A stretch of 64,000 bases of DNA. Source: an uncultured OCS116 cluster bacterium. Its GTDB lineage: Bacteria; Pseudomonadota; Alphaproteobacteria; Rhizobiales; TMED25. A program made the translations under genes and the position numbers. The stretch is from the NCBI GenBank assembly GCA_902613795.1, contig CACMIP010000004.1, positions 1 to 64,000 on the forward strand, read 5' to 3'. This document shows positions 33,157 to 40,538 of this stretch, piece after piece. Each line of letters begins with the position of its first letter. The stretch's first letter is position 1. A model generated the notes under the pieces. The model made no database searches. It worked only from the letters and a program-made list of their open reading frames with translations, and had not been told where the DNA came from.

Positions 33157-34516
33157 CTACTTCATTCACACTTTGAAGAGTGACATCGAGTATAGTGTCA
33201 ATTTCATTATTACTGATACAGAAAGCAGGTGCGAAACCAATTGTATCACCTGCTGGCATTGCTCGAGCTAAAACACCATTTTTTGCCATCCTCGTTACTA
33301 TCTCTTGAGATAATTGTCCCTGTTTTTCAAAAAATTTCCTATTTTTTTTATCTTTAACAAGCTCAATAGCAGATAGTAACCCAATCCCTCTTACATCACC
33401 TATTTGAGGGTGATCTTGAAATTTCTCTTTTAGTTTGAAATTAAAGTATTCGGATATATCCTTACCTTTTTTAATAAGTTGATGATTATCTATATGATTT
33501 AAATTCGCGACTCCAGCTGCGCAAGATATTGGGTGGGCAGAATAGGTTGAACCATGTGTCCAAACACCGTATTTATCGGTTGCATCCCTAATTACATTGG
33601 ATATTTTTTCTGATAATATAGAACCTGATAGGGGAGAGTATGCCGAGGTAATTCCTTTGGCGACAGTGATCATATCAGCTTCGATCCCAAAATAATCAAC
33701 ACCAAACATTTTTCCTAGTCTGCCAAAGCCGGTCACAACCTCATCTGATATAAGCGCAACATCGTATTTCTCTAAGACATTTCTAAGTCTTGGCCAGTAA
33801 TTCTGTGGTGGAGGTACTAGTCCACCATTTCCAATAACAGGCTCAGCAATAAACCCAGCTACAGTATCTGGATTTTCTTTTAAAATTAGCTCTTCGAGCT
33901 GGTCCGCGCAGAATTTGGAATATTCATCTTCTGTTTGATCTAAATCAGCTCTGTGGAAATAAAATGCAGGCTCCGTATGAAGTATTCCCTCGATAGGTAG
34001 ATCGTAATTGGTATGATATGTTTTTATACCTGTGAGGCTACCTGTAAAAATACTTGCTCCGTGGTATCCACCCCTCCTCGATATTATTTTCTTTTTCTTC
34101 GTGTGACCGATAAGATTGTTGTAATACCACAATAATTTTATGTTAGTGTCATTAGCGTCAGAGCCAGACAAACCAAAATATATTTTTTTCATGTTATTCG
34201 GTGCCCTCTCAATAACCATGTCAGATAATTTGATTGAAGCCTGAGTAGCATTTCCATAATAACAATGATAATATGCAAGCTCTTCTGCTTGTTTTTTAAT
34301 CGCGTCAATAATATCTGTACAGCCATAACCAACATTTACACAATACAGTCCAGAAAAAGCGTCTATGAATGAGTTACCTTGGGCATCTATTATCTCTACA
34401 CCCTTTGCAGTTTTCATTATTCTATTATCGATTTCACCGCGTTCAAATTTTGCGAGATGAGTCATAGGGTGGATTAAATATTCTCTATCTATTTTTTCGT
34501 ATTCGTTTAAATTCAT
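33146..34516 (-). CDS. Class III PLP-dependent aminotransferase (omega-amino acid aminotransferase type)
   Basis: GGYHGASIFTGSLTG, AEPVIGNGGLVPPPQNYWPRLR, LISDEVVTGFGRLG, VAKGITSAYSPLSG. Likely start MNLNEYEK at 34516. Confidence 0.92.
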   Translation of the reverse strand: MNLNEYEKIDREYLIHPMTHLAKFERGEIDNRIMKTAKGVEIIDAQGNSFIDAFSGLYCVNVGYGCTDIIDAIKKQAEELAYYHCYYGNATQASIKLSDMVIERAPNNMKKIYFGLSGSDANDTNIKLLWYYNNLIGHTKKKKIISRRGGYHGASIFTGSLTGIKTYHTNYDLPIEGILHTEPAFYFHRADLDQTEDEYSKFCADQLEELILKENPDTVAGFIAEPVIGNGGLVPPPQNYWPRLRNVLEKYDVALISDEVVTGFGRLGKMFGVDYFGIEADMITVAKGITSAYSPLSGSILSEKISNVIRDATDKYGVWTHGSTYSAHPISCAAGVANLNHIDNHQLIKKGKDISEYFNFKLKEKFQDHPQIGDVRGIGLLSAIELVKDKKNRKFFEKQGQLSQEIVTRMAKNGVLARAMPAGDTIGFAPAFCISNNEIDTILDVTLQSVNEVVNN

Positions 34517-34599
34517 TGTTATGTTATTATTGTAGTGAAAATTACACTTTAATACGTATGTGTAAATCATTCAATATTTGATAATGAAATTAAAGGAAT

Positions 34600-34935
34600 A
34601 TGATTATGAGTTTTTTTGAAAAAATGAAGGTGGCAAGAGAAAATAAAGATCATCTTGCATTCGGTGAGTTGCTATCTGAAAATTATACATTTGTCAGACA
34701 TCAGACTGGAACAACGATGAATAAAGAAGAAACCCTAGCAATGATTCAGGGATTTTTTAACAGTGACGCTTTCAATGTTGAAAGTCACAGATGCGTTTAT
34801 GAGAATGATGATATTCTTGTAGAACACATGGTAATAGCTTTCCCTGATAATACGAAAGAAGCTGTATTAGCGGCATACACCAAAAAAGATGGGAAATTTG
34901 TTCAATGTGAAACTGGAGCAACAAAGATTGGATAA
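34600..34935 (+). CDS. Small NTF2/SnoaL-like hypothetical protein
   Basis: 111-aa ORF with good start context (AAAGGAATATGATT upstream); size and pattern resemble NTF2-like proteins. Confidence 0.55.
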   Translation: MIMSFFEKMKVARENKDHLAFGELLSENYTFVRHQTGTTMNKEETLAMIQGFFNSDAFNVESHRCVYENDDILVEHMVIAFPDNTKEAVLAAYTKKDGKFVQCETGATKIG

Positions 34936-34940
34936 GTATA

Positions 34941-35038
34941 GTGTGGGTAAGTGAAATCAACCTTTAGGGATTAATAGGGATATGTTGATATAGTATGTAA
35001 GATGAGGTTTGGTTATACTAACTATCATCTACCCACAC
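34941..35038. repeat. Nested inverted repeats (GTGTGGGTA/TACCCACAC enclosing ATCAAC/GTTGAT and TAGTAT/ATACTA)
   Basis: Perfect 9-bp outer arms at 34941-34949 and 35030-35038; inner 6-bp arms at 34956-34961/34984-34989 and 34991-34996/35015-35020. Lies in a convergent intergenic region. Confidence 0.6.
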
Positions 35039-35076
35039 ACAATGAAAACGGTATGGTTTTATCTTTGGATCACTTT

Positions 35077-35895
35077 TTATATATTTTTTCCTTCACCATG
35101 CACGTGTTTTTCAATATGTCTTGATGGTGACTGACCATTTATATCTACACCCATTGGTGACCAAGTACAAACATTGGTTGTTTTTGTCCAAACTGTTTTA
35201 TTTTCACCAGGTACAAAAAATTCTACAAAATCGCAGTTTTTTTCATTTGTATAAAACCAATGTGGTTCGTTCTCAAAATTATATAAAACATCATACTTTT
35301 CAAGTTTTGTCTCTATGCCATCGAGAACTGCTATGACTTCACCCTCAGTAATTAGCTGGTAGTGCTCTGCCCCAACATGATAATGCTCAGGACAGGATGT
35401 GTTTTTTGGGTATATTATTAATTCACCTTTCACTGAGTCTGTGCCAGCAAGGAGCTCTGATAATAAATATACCCTCTTTCTATCATCATGCTCGGATTTT
35501 AGAATTGGCTCATTCCCCCAATTAATTATGTTAATTTGTGAGTCAAAGGCATCAGAAGCATTGCTTTCAAATATTTTATAATTATTTATTTTTGTTATTG
35601 CTAACTCCGTATCTCCGGACGTACTTAGTTGAATTCCCCTTTTGCCCTTTATAAATACAATCTGATCTTTATTTAAGTCACCGTCAGATATCTTTATACC
35701 TCCCGATAATATTTGTATCCAGCTAATGTTGCTATCTTTGTTTAAGTAATCTAGTTGTACTTCATTTGAAAGTTTATAATAATCAATTGTTATTCTGCTA
35801 TCATCAAGATCGTCTTTTCGTAATAAATTCTTACAAAGGATATCTTGGTCTATCTCAATGTATTCAGCATCATCAAATTTTTTTACAATTGGCAT
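35077..35895 (-). CDS. Cupin-domain protein
   Basis: CPEHYHVGAEHYQLITEGEVIAVLDG ... ENEPHWFY cupin motifs. Confidence 0.78.
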   Translation of the reverse strand: MPIVKKFDDAEYIEIDQDILCKNLLRKDDLDDSRITIDYYKLSNEVQLDYLNKDSNISWIQILSGGIKISDGDLNKDQIVFIKGKRGIQLSTSGDTELAITKINNYKIFESNASDAFDSQINIINWGNEPILKSEHDDRKRVYLLSELLAGTDSVKGELIIYPKNTSCPEHYHVGAEHYQLITEGEVIAVLDGIETKLEKYDVLYNFENEPHWFYTNEKNCDFVEFFVPGENKTVWTKTTNVCTWSPMGVDINGQSPSRHIEKHVHGEGKNI

Positions 35896-35988
35896 TTTTT
35901 TGTCCTGTTTGCATACATTTAATTATGAGGATATAATTTTTATTTAGCCTAGTAAACTGTTTTAATATGCCTATATGAATATACGAAT

Positions 35989-36201
35989 ATGATTAACGAA
36001 CTTAAATATACATTAGTACTGTTAGCAATTTTTCTCATATCGGGGTATATCTTTCATAGGATTAAGTCGCGCGAAATTAGGAATTTAGAAGTGCCACATT
36101 TTCTAAGCAGGATTGCAAATATCCTTGGGTTGGTGATAATAATTTCTTTCGCATTAGGTATTACTATGGCAGTTATTACAGTAGTAAAATTATTAGATTG
36201 A
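35989..36201 (+). CDS. Small two-TM membrane protein, hypothetical
   Basis: 70-aa ORF with two hydrophobic segments, directly upstream of and collinear with the pirin gene. Confidence 0.5.
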   Translation: MINELKYTLVLLAIFLISGYIFHRIKSREIRNLEVPHFLSRIANILGLVIIISFALGITMAVITVVKLLD

Positions 36202-36210
36202 AGGATTGAT

Positions 36211-37113
36211 ATGTCATTTAGGCCAATAACAACTATCTCAAAACCAAAACCTGTCATTGAAGGGGCAGGAGTCTCTCTTGATAGAGTCTTCGGCTTCACG
36301 GAGCCAGAAAAATTTGACCCATTTTTACTTTTAGACGATTTCAGAAATGATGACCCAGAATGTTATAAGGCTGGGTTTCCATGGCATCCCCATAGAGGTA
36401 TTGAAACGATAACATATGTCTTGGAGGGAACTGTAGAACACAAAGATAGCTTAGGAAATACAGGATTATTATCGGGTGGTGATGTTCAGTGGATGACTGC
36501 TGGGTCGGGAATAATGCATCAAGAAATGCCTCAGGGTAATAAGAATGGTCAGATGCATGGCTTTCAATTATGGGCAAATCTCCCCTCAGAAAAAAAAATG
36601 ACAACGCCAAGGTATCAAGATATTAATATATCAAATATACCCGTTATTGAAGATGACGATGGATCAAAAATTAAAGTCATCGTTGGTAATTATAGAGGGA
36701 TTTTAGGACCGGTTGATGGCATCGCCGCCGAGCCAGAGTTTTTGGATATATCCATACCTCCGCGTACCCATAAAGTAATAAAAATAGATACATACAAGAA
36801 GACTTTTGCGTATATTTTTGATGGTAAGGCAGATTTCAAATATGCTTCAGCTCCAGCCGGAATTAGAGTTGAAAAAGAGTTTGAAGGGAGGGAATTAAAT
36901 ATACGAGATTTATCGGGTAATAAAACCTTGATATACTTTGATCCCGGAGAGTTTGTCTCTCTTCATACAGGTGAAGAAGGTGTCAGGTTCCTTCTTGTTT
37001 CAGGAAAGCCAATTAGAGAGCCGATTGCATGGCATGGTCCAATCGTTATGAATTCAAGAAATGAGCTGATGCAAGCGATGCATGATTTAAATACGGGGCA
37101 ATTTATTAAATAA
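36211..37113 (+). CDS. Pirin family protein
   Basis: DPFLLLDDFRNDDPECYKAGFPWHPHRGIETITYVLEGTVEHKDSLGN, GDVQWMTAGSGIMHQEMP. Confidence 0.94.
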   Translation: MSFRPITTISKPKPVIEGAGVSLDRVFGFTEPEKFDPFLLLDDFRNDDPECYKAGFPWHPHRGIETITYVLEGTVEHKDSLGNTGLLSGGDVQWMTAGSGIMHQEMPQGNKNGQMHGFQLWANLPSEKKMTTPRYQDINISNIPVIEDDDGSKIKVIVGNYRGILGPVDGIAAEPEFLDISIPPRTHKVIKIDTYKKTFAYIFDGKADFKYASAPAGIRVEKEFEGRELNIRDLSGNKTLIYFDPGEFVSLHTGEEGVRFLLVSGKPIREPIAWHGPIVMNSRNELMQAMHDLNTGQFIK

Positions 37114-37139
37114 TTAAAAAACAGCAAGAAGGAGAAAAA

Positions 37140-37514
37140 ATGATCAAAAATAAATTATTTGTGAAGGGGGGATGCCCTTTTTCATATAAGTTCATAATTT
37201 TTCTGAATGAGATAAATAAGCTTGAAGATTTTGATATTAATGTCGCTCATGCCGATGAACCATCGTATGAAGAAATTACTATGTATATACTTGAAAAATC
37301 AGGTCAAAAAGCAAGTTTCCCGACCGTCGAAACCGATGATGGTATCTTCCTCGTGGGGTCTGACGAGTTAATTTTACATTATTCTGAGATTTATAAAACA
37401 AACAGGGATAATATAAAAATGCTAAATTATTGGGAAAAAAATATGATGCCGAGAATGCGGAATGTAATAAAGCAATTAAGAGAAGCAAACGAGAGAATTG
37501 AAAGCCTAAGTTAA
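37140..37514 (+). CDS. Glutaredoxin/GST N-terminal-like thioredoxin-fold protein
   Basis: LFVKGGCPFSYKFIIFLNE, FPTVETDDGIFLVGSDELILHY; AGAAGGAG ribosome-binding site upstream. Confidence 0.65.
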   Translation: MIKNKLFVKGGCPFSYKFIIFLNEINKLEDFDINVAHADEPSYEEITMYILEKSGQKASFPTVETDDGIFLVGSDELILHYSEIYKTNRDNIKMLNYWEKNMMPRMRNVIKQLREANERIESLS

Positions 37515-37527
37515 AATAGTGTGAAAT

Positions 37528-38178
37528 GTGAGTCTTAATCAGAGTATTGATATATATTGTGAGAGAATATCTCCTGAAATATTCGCTGAACCAATAAACT
37601 TTTTCACAAATATTGCTTTTTGGGTTGCCTTCTTTTTATTACTAAAAAAATATAATAAAAAAAATTATGAACATGTAAATTTAAGAATTTATTCCATAAT
37701 ACTCATCTCTCTTGTTCTTATAATTGGTACAGGAAGTTTCCTTTTTCATTTATTTGGCAATGTATGGTCATTACTAGCTGACACAATTCCAATAATGATT
37801 TTTATCATCCTATACCTATATCTTGCCGTCCGTTTCTATCTTGAGCAAACGCAAGTTATTTCTGTTTTTTCAATATTTTTATTTTTATTCTTAAATTATT
37901 CTTTGAGTTATCTTGGCGTTGAGGAGATATCGTCATATCTTATGGCTCTATTTTCTATGTTGATTATTGCTTGTATTGCTTATAGAAAAAATAAAAGGAA
38001 TATCTCATACGGACTATTTCTCGCATCTTTCATCTTCATGTTGTCTCTTGGATTTAGGCAACTTGATTTATTTACTTGTGCACAATTTTCACATGGCACA
38101 CATTGGATATGGCATATTTTAAACTCGATATTGTTATATACTCTTGTTGTATTATTTATTGAAAGAAAAATTCGATGA
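37528..38178 (+). CDS. Ceramidase-like (CREST superfamily) integral membrane hydrolase
   Basis: SPEIFAEPINFFTNIAFW, GTGSFLFHLFGNVWSLLADTIPI, THWIWHILN (Ser/His/Asp/HxxxH pattern); GTG start. Confidence 0.72.
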   Translation: MSLNQSIDIYCERISPEIFAEPINFFTNIAFWVAFFLLLKKYNKKNYEHVNLRIYSIILISLVLIIGTGSFLFHLFGNVWSLLADTIPIMIFIILYLYLAVRFYLEQTQVISVFSIFLFLFLNYSLSYLGVEEISSYLMALFSMLIIACIAYRKNKRNISYGLFLASFIFMLSLGFRQLDLFTCAQFSHGTHWIWHILNSILLYTLVVLFIERKIR

Positions 38179-38510
38179 ATTTTATTATGATTTATTCGAC
38201 GTGCACCTCAGAAGATGAAGCGACGCATATTACAAAAATTTTATTGGATAAGAATTTGATTGCCTGCGGAAATATTATTCCAAAGATTTTATCCATTTTT
38301 AAGTGGGATAGTAAGATTTCCAGTGAAAGTGAATGTGCGATACTCTTAAAGACAATAGAAGAAAATTTTGATGGGATATCTGCTCTCATTAAAGAAAATC
38401 ATTCATATGAAATGCCATGCATTGTGAGCTTTCCCATCAATAATATTGACAAAGATTTTGGTGAGTGGATAAAGAAAATAACAAAAAAGTCGGCACCAAT
38501 AAATGAATAG
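38175..38510 (+). CDS. cutA: Divalent-cation tolerance protein CutA
   Basis: YSTCTSEDEATHITKILLDKNLIACGNIIP, ECAILLKT; CutA length and pattern. Confidence 0.88.
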   Translation: MNFIMIYSTCTSEDEATHITKILLDKNLIACGNIIPKILSIFKWDSKISSESECAILLKTIEENFDGISALIKENHSYEMPCIVSFPINNIDKDFGEWIKKITKKSAPINE

Positions 38511-39189
38511 AACTTCATTTGAAAAGATAAAAAATAATCGATTTTTTCAAGCATTTGTAATTAGTGCGATAATATTATCAGCTTTTTTAGTTGGTGTTTC
38601 AACTTATAATATACCTCCGCAAGCAATAATATTTATTTATATTTTAGATACACTAATCACTATTTTCTTTGTTATTGAAATTTGTATAAGATTCTTTGCC
38701 GAGGATAAGAAACTGCATTTTTTTAAAAATGGGTGGAATATTTTTGATAGCCTAATTGTGATAATTTCTATTATGCCAATTGGTCCAAACTCATCAATAC
38801 TCGTGCTGAGATTATTGAGAATATTTAGAGTTTTAAGATTAATATCTGCCATACCAGAACTAAAAGAATTAATCGAAGCACTATTAAAATCAATCAAAAG
38901 AGTGTTTTATGTATCCTTGCTCCTGTTCATAATAATTTATGTTTATGCATCATTTGGAAGTATTCTTTTTGGACAATCAGATCCACAGAGATGGGGAGAC
39001 CTCGGAATTTCGATGATAACCCTTGTTCAAGTTCTCACACTATCAAGTTGGGAAAATGTAATGTTACCTATGCAGGAAAAATTTTGGTGGGCGTGGATAT
39101 ACTTCTATAGTTTTGTCGCAATAGGATCAATAACAATCCTAAATTTGATTATTGCAGTCTTAGTTGACGTAATAACAAAGCAAAAATAG
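38503..39189 (+). CDS. Single-domain 6-TM voltage-gated cation channel, BacNav (NaChBac)-like
   Basis: S4 VLRLLRIFRVLRLISAIPELKELIEALL and pore SMITLVQVLTLSSWENVMLPM align by eye to NaChBac VLRIFRVLRVLRAISVVPSLRRLVDALL and SLLTLFQVVTLESWASGVM. Confidence 0.88.
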   Translation: MNRTSFEKIKNNRFFQAFVISAIILSAFLVGVSTYNIPPQAIIFIYILDTLITIFFVIEICIRFFAEDKKLHFFKNGWNIFDSLIVIISIMPIGPNSSILVLRLLRIFRVLRLISAIPELKELIEALLKSIKRVFYVSLLLFIIIYVYASFGSILFGQSDPQRWGDLGISMITLVQVLTLSSWENVMLPMQEKFWWAWIYFYSFVAIGSITILNLIIAVLVDVITKQK

Positions 39190-39224
39190 TTAACATAAAG
39201 TTACTACTTTTTTATAAAAAAACA

Positions 39225-39253
39225 TTGTTTTTAGCACATTTTTCCAATATTTT
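39225..39253 (+). promoter_or_regulatory. Candidate sigma70-type promoter for the rhodopsin gene (TTGTTT-N17-TATTTT)
   Basis: Hexamers with 17-nt spacing in the 117-bp gap upstream of the rhodopsin; weak consensus match in an AT-rich background. Confidence 0.3.
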
Positions 39254-39305
39254 ATGGGTAAGGAAATAAGGGGTTATATAGTTAATTTTAAAAGGGAGAA
39301 CTATT

Positions 39306-39995
39306 ATGACAACAGGAGCACTCAATCCAGCTGATTACGTCGGCGTAAGTTTCTGGATTATATCTGCAGCTATGGTTGCAGCAACATTCTTTTTCTGGGT
39401 AGAAAGAGATCGCGCAGTTGGTAAATGGAAAACATCTCTAACTGTAGCCGCAATGGTTACAGGTATTGCTGCCATCCACTATTTCTACATGCGTGATGTT
39501 TGGGTTAGCACAGGCGAGTCCCCAATCGTATTCCGATATGTAGACTGGCTGTTAACCGTACCACTACAAATTGTTGAATTCTACTTAATACTAGCAGCTA
39601 TTGCTGTGGTTGCAGCGTCACTATTCTGGCGTCTGCTCATCGCATCAGTTGTAATGCTAGTTGCCGGTTATCTCGGTGAAGTAGGTGCAATGAATGTCTG
39701 GCTTGCGTTCATCATCGGAATGGCAGGTTGGATCTACATCATTTACGAAATATTTGCTGGTGAAGCAAGTAAAATTAGTGCAAGTGATGGTACCCCAGCA
39801 TCTCAACGAGCATTTAATGCTTTGAGAATCATAGTAACAGTCGGTTGGGCGATTTACCCACTTGGCTATGTACTTGGTTACGCTGGTGCCGGAAGTGCAG
39901 ATGCGCTCAACATCATATACAACCTTGCTGATTTTGTTAATAAAATCGCATTCGGTGTTGTTATATGGGTTGCTGCTACATCTGACGCAAAATAA
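39306..39995 (+). CDS. Proteorhodopsin, predicted blue-absorbing proton pump (DTE motif, Gln at position 105)
   Basis: RYVDWLLTVPLQIVEFYLIL (D97/T101/E108, Q105), His75-type AAIHYFYMRDVW, Schiff-base Lys in NLADFVNKIAFG; AGGGAG ribosome-binding site. Confidence 0.97.
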   Translation: MTTGALNPADYVGVSFWIISAAMVAATFFFWVERDRAVGKWKTSLTVAAMVTGIAAIHYFYMRDVWVSTGESPIVFRYVDWLLTVPLQIVEFYLILAAIAVVAASLFWRLLIASVVMLVAGYLGEVGAMNVWLAFIIGMAGWIYIIYEIFAGEASKISASDGTPASQRAFNALRIIVTVGWAIYPLGYVLGYAGAGSADALNIIYNLADFVNKIAFGVVIWVAATSDAK

Positions 39996-40001
39996 TAACA
40001 A

Positions 40002-40030
40002 GTTGGTGGTTGTCTAGTACAACCACCAAC
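40002..40030 (+). terminator. Strong hairpin immediately 3' of the rhodopsin gene (no U tract)
   Basis: Perfect 12-bp inverted repeat GTTGGTGGTTGT-CTAGT-ACAACCACCAAC. Confidence 0.55.
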
Positions 40031-40057
40031 ACTTATAACCCCCTAAACTTCCTTCTT

Positions 40058-40417
40058 ATGAAAAAGCCTACCATTCAAGTAATTTATAATCATTCTTGCT
40101 CGATCTGTAGGTTCGAAATTAATCACTATAAAAAACAAAATACAGATACAATTCAGTATCTTGATTTGCATCAAGATTTACCAAACAAGTTGGGCTCAAT
40201 CGAGAAAGCTAAGTTGATTAGAAAACTTCATGTATGTGAAGGGGATAAAGTTTATATTGGTGTAGATGCATTTAAGTTAATTTGGTCCCAGATTGGCCGG
40301 TATAAATTTCTTGCAAAATTGCTTGATTATAAAGTTGTATATTTTCTTGCAACGTATTTATATGAAGTGCTGGCTTTTTTTTTATATCTAAAAAACAGGA
40401 AGCAAATTAATGAGTAA
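40058..40417 (+). CDS. DCC/DUF393-family thiol-disulfide oxidoreductase-like protein
   Basis: IQVIYNHSCSICRFEINHYKK...IQYLDLHQD. Likely start MKKPTIQ at 40058 (the longer ORF runs through the hairpin). Confidence 0.75.
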   Translation: MKKPTIQVIYNHSCSICRFEINHYKKQNTDTIQYLDLHQDLPNKLGSIEKAKLIRKLHVCEGDKVYIGVDAFKLIWSQIGRYKFLAKLLDYKVVYFLATYLYEVLAFFLYLKNRKQINE

Positions 40418-40535
40418 AAATCTTCCTGAAAAAATTTGTGTTAGGTGTAAAAAACCTTTTAGCTGGAGAAAGAAGTGGAAACTAAATTGGAGTGACGTTA
40501 AATATTGTTCAAAGCGATGTAGGGATAATAAGTAA
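40410..40535 (+). CDS. DUF2256-like small Cys-rich protein, 41 aa: MSKNLPEKICVRCKKPFSWRKKWKLNWSDVKYCSKRCRDNK
   Basis: Not in the ORF track. CxxC...CxxxC pattern with W residues typical of DUF2256; overlaps the 3' end of the DCC gene. Confidence 0.8.
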   Translation: MSKNLPEKICVRCKKPFSWRKKWKLNWSDVKYCSKRCRDNK

Positions 40536-40538
40536 TCT

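Noticed and set aside
39657-40001. 114-aa ORF antisense to proteorhodopsin
   Set aside because: Fully opposite a strongly conserved rhodopsin; no recognisable protein features.
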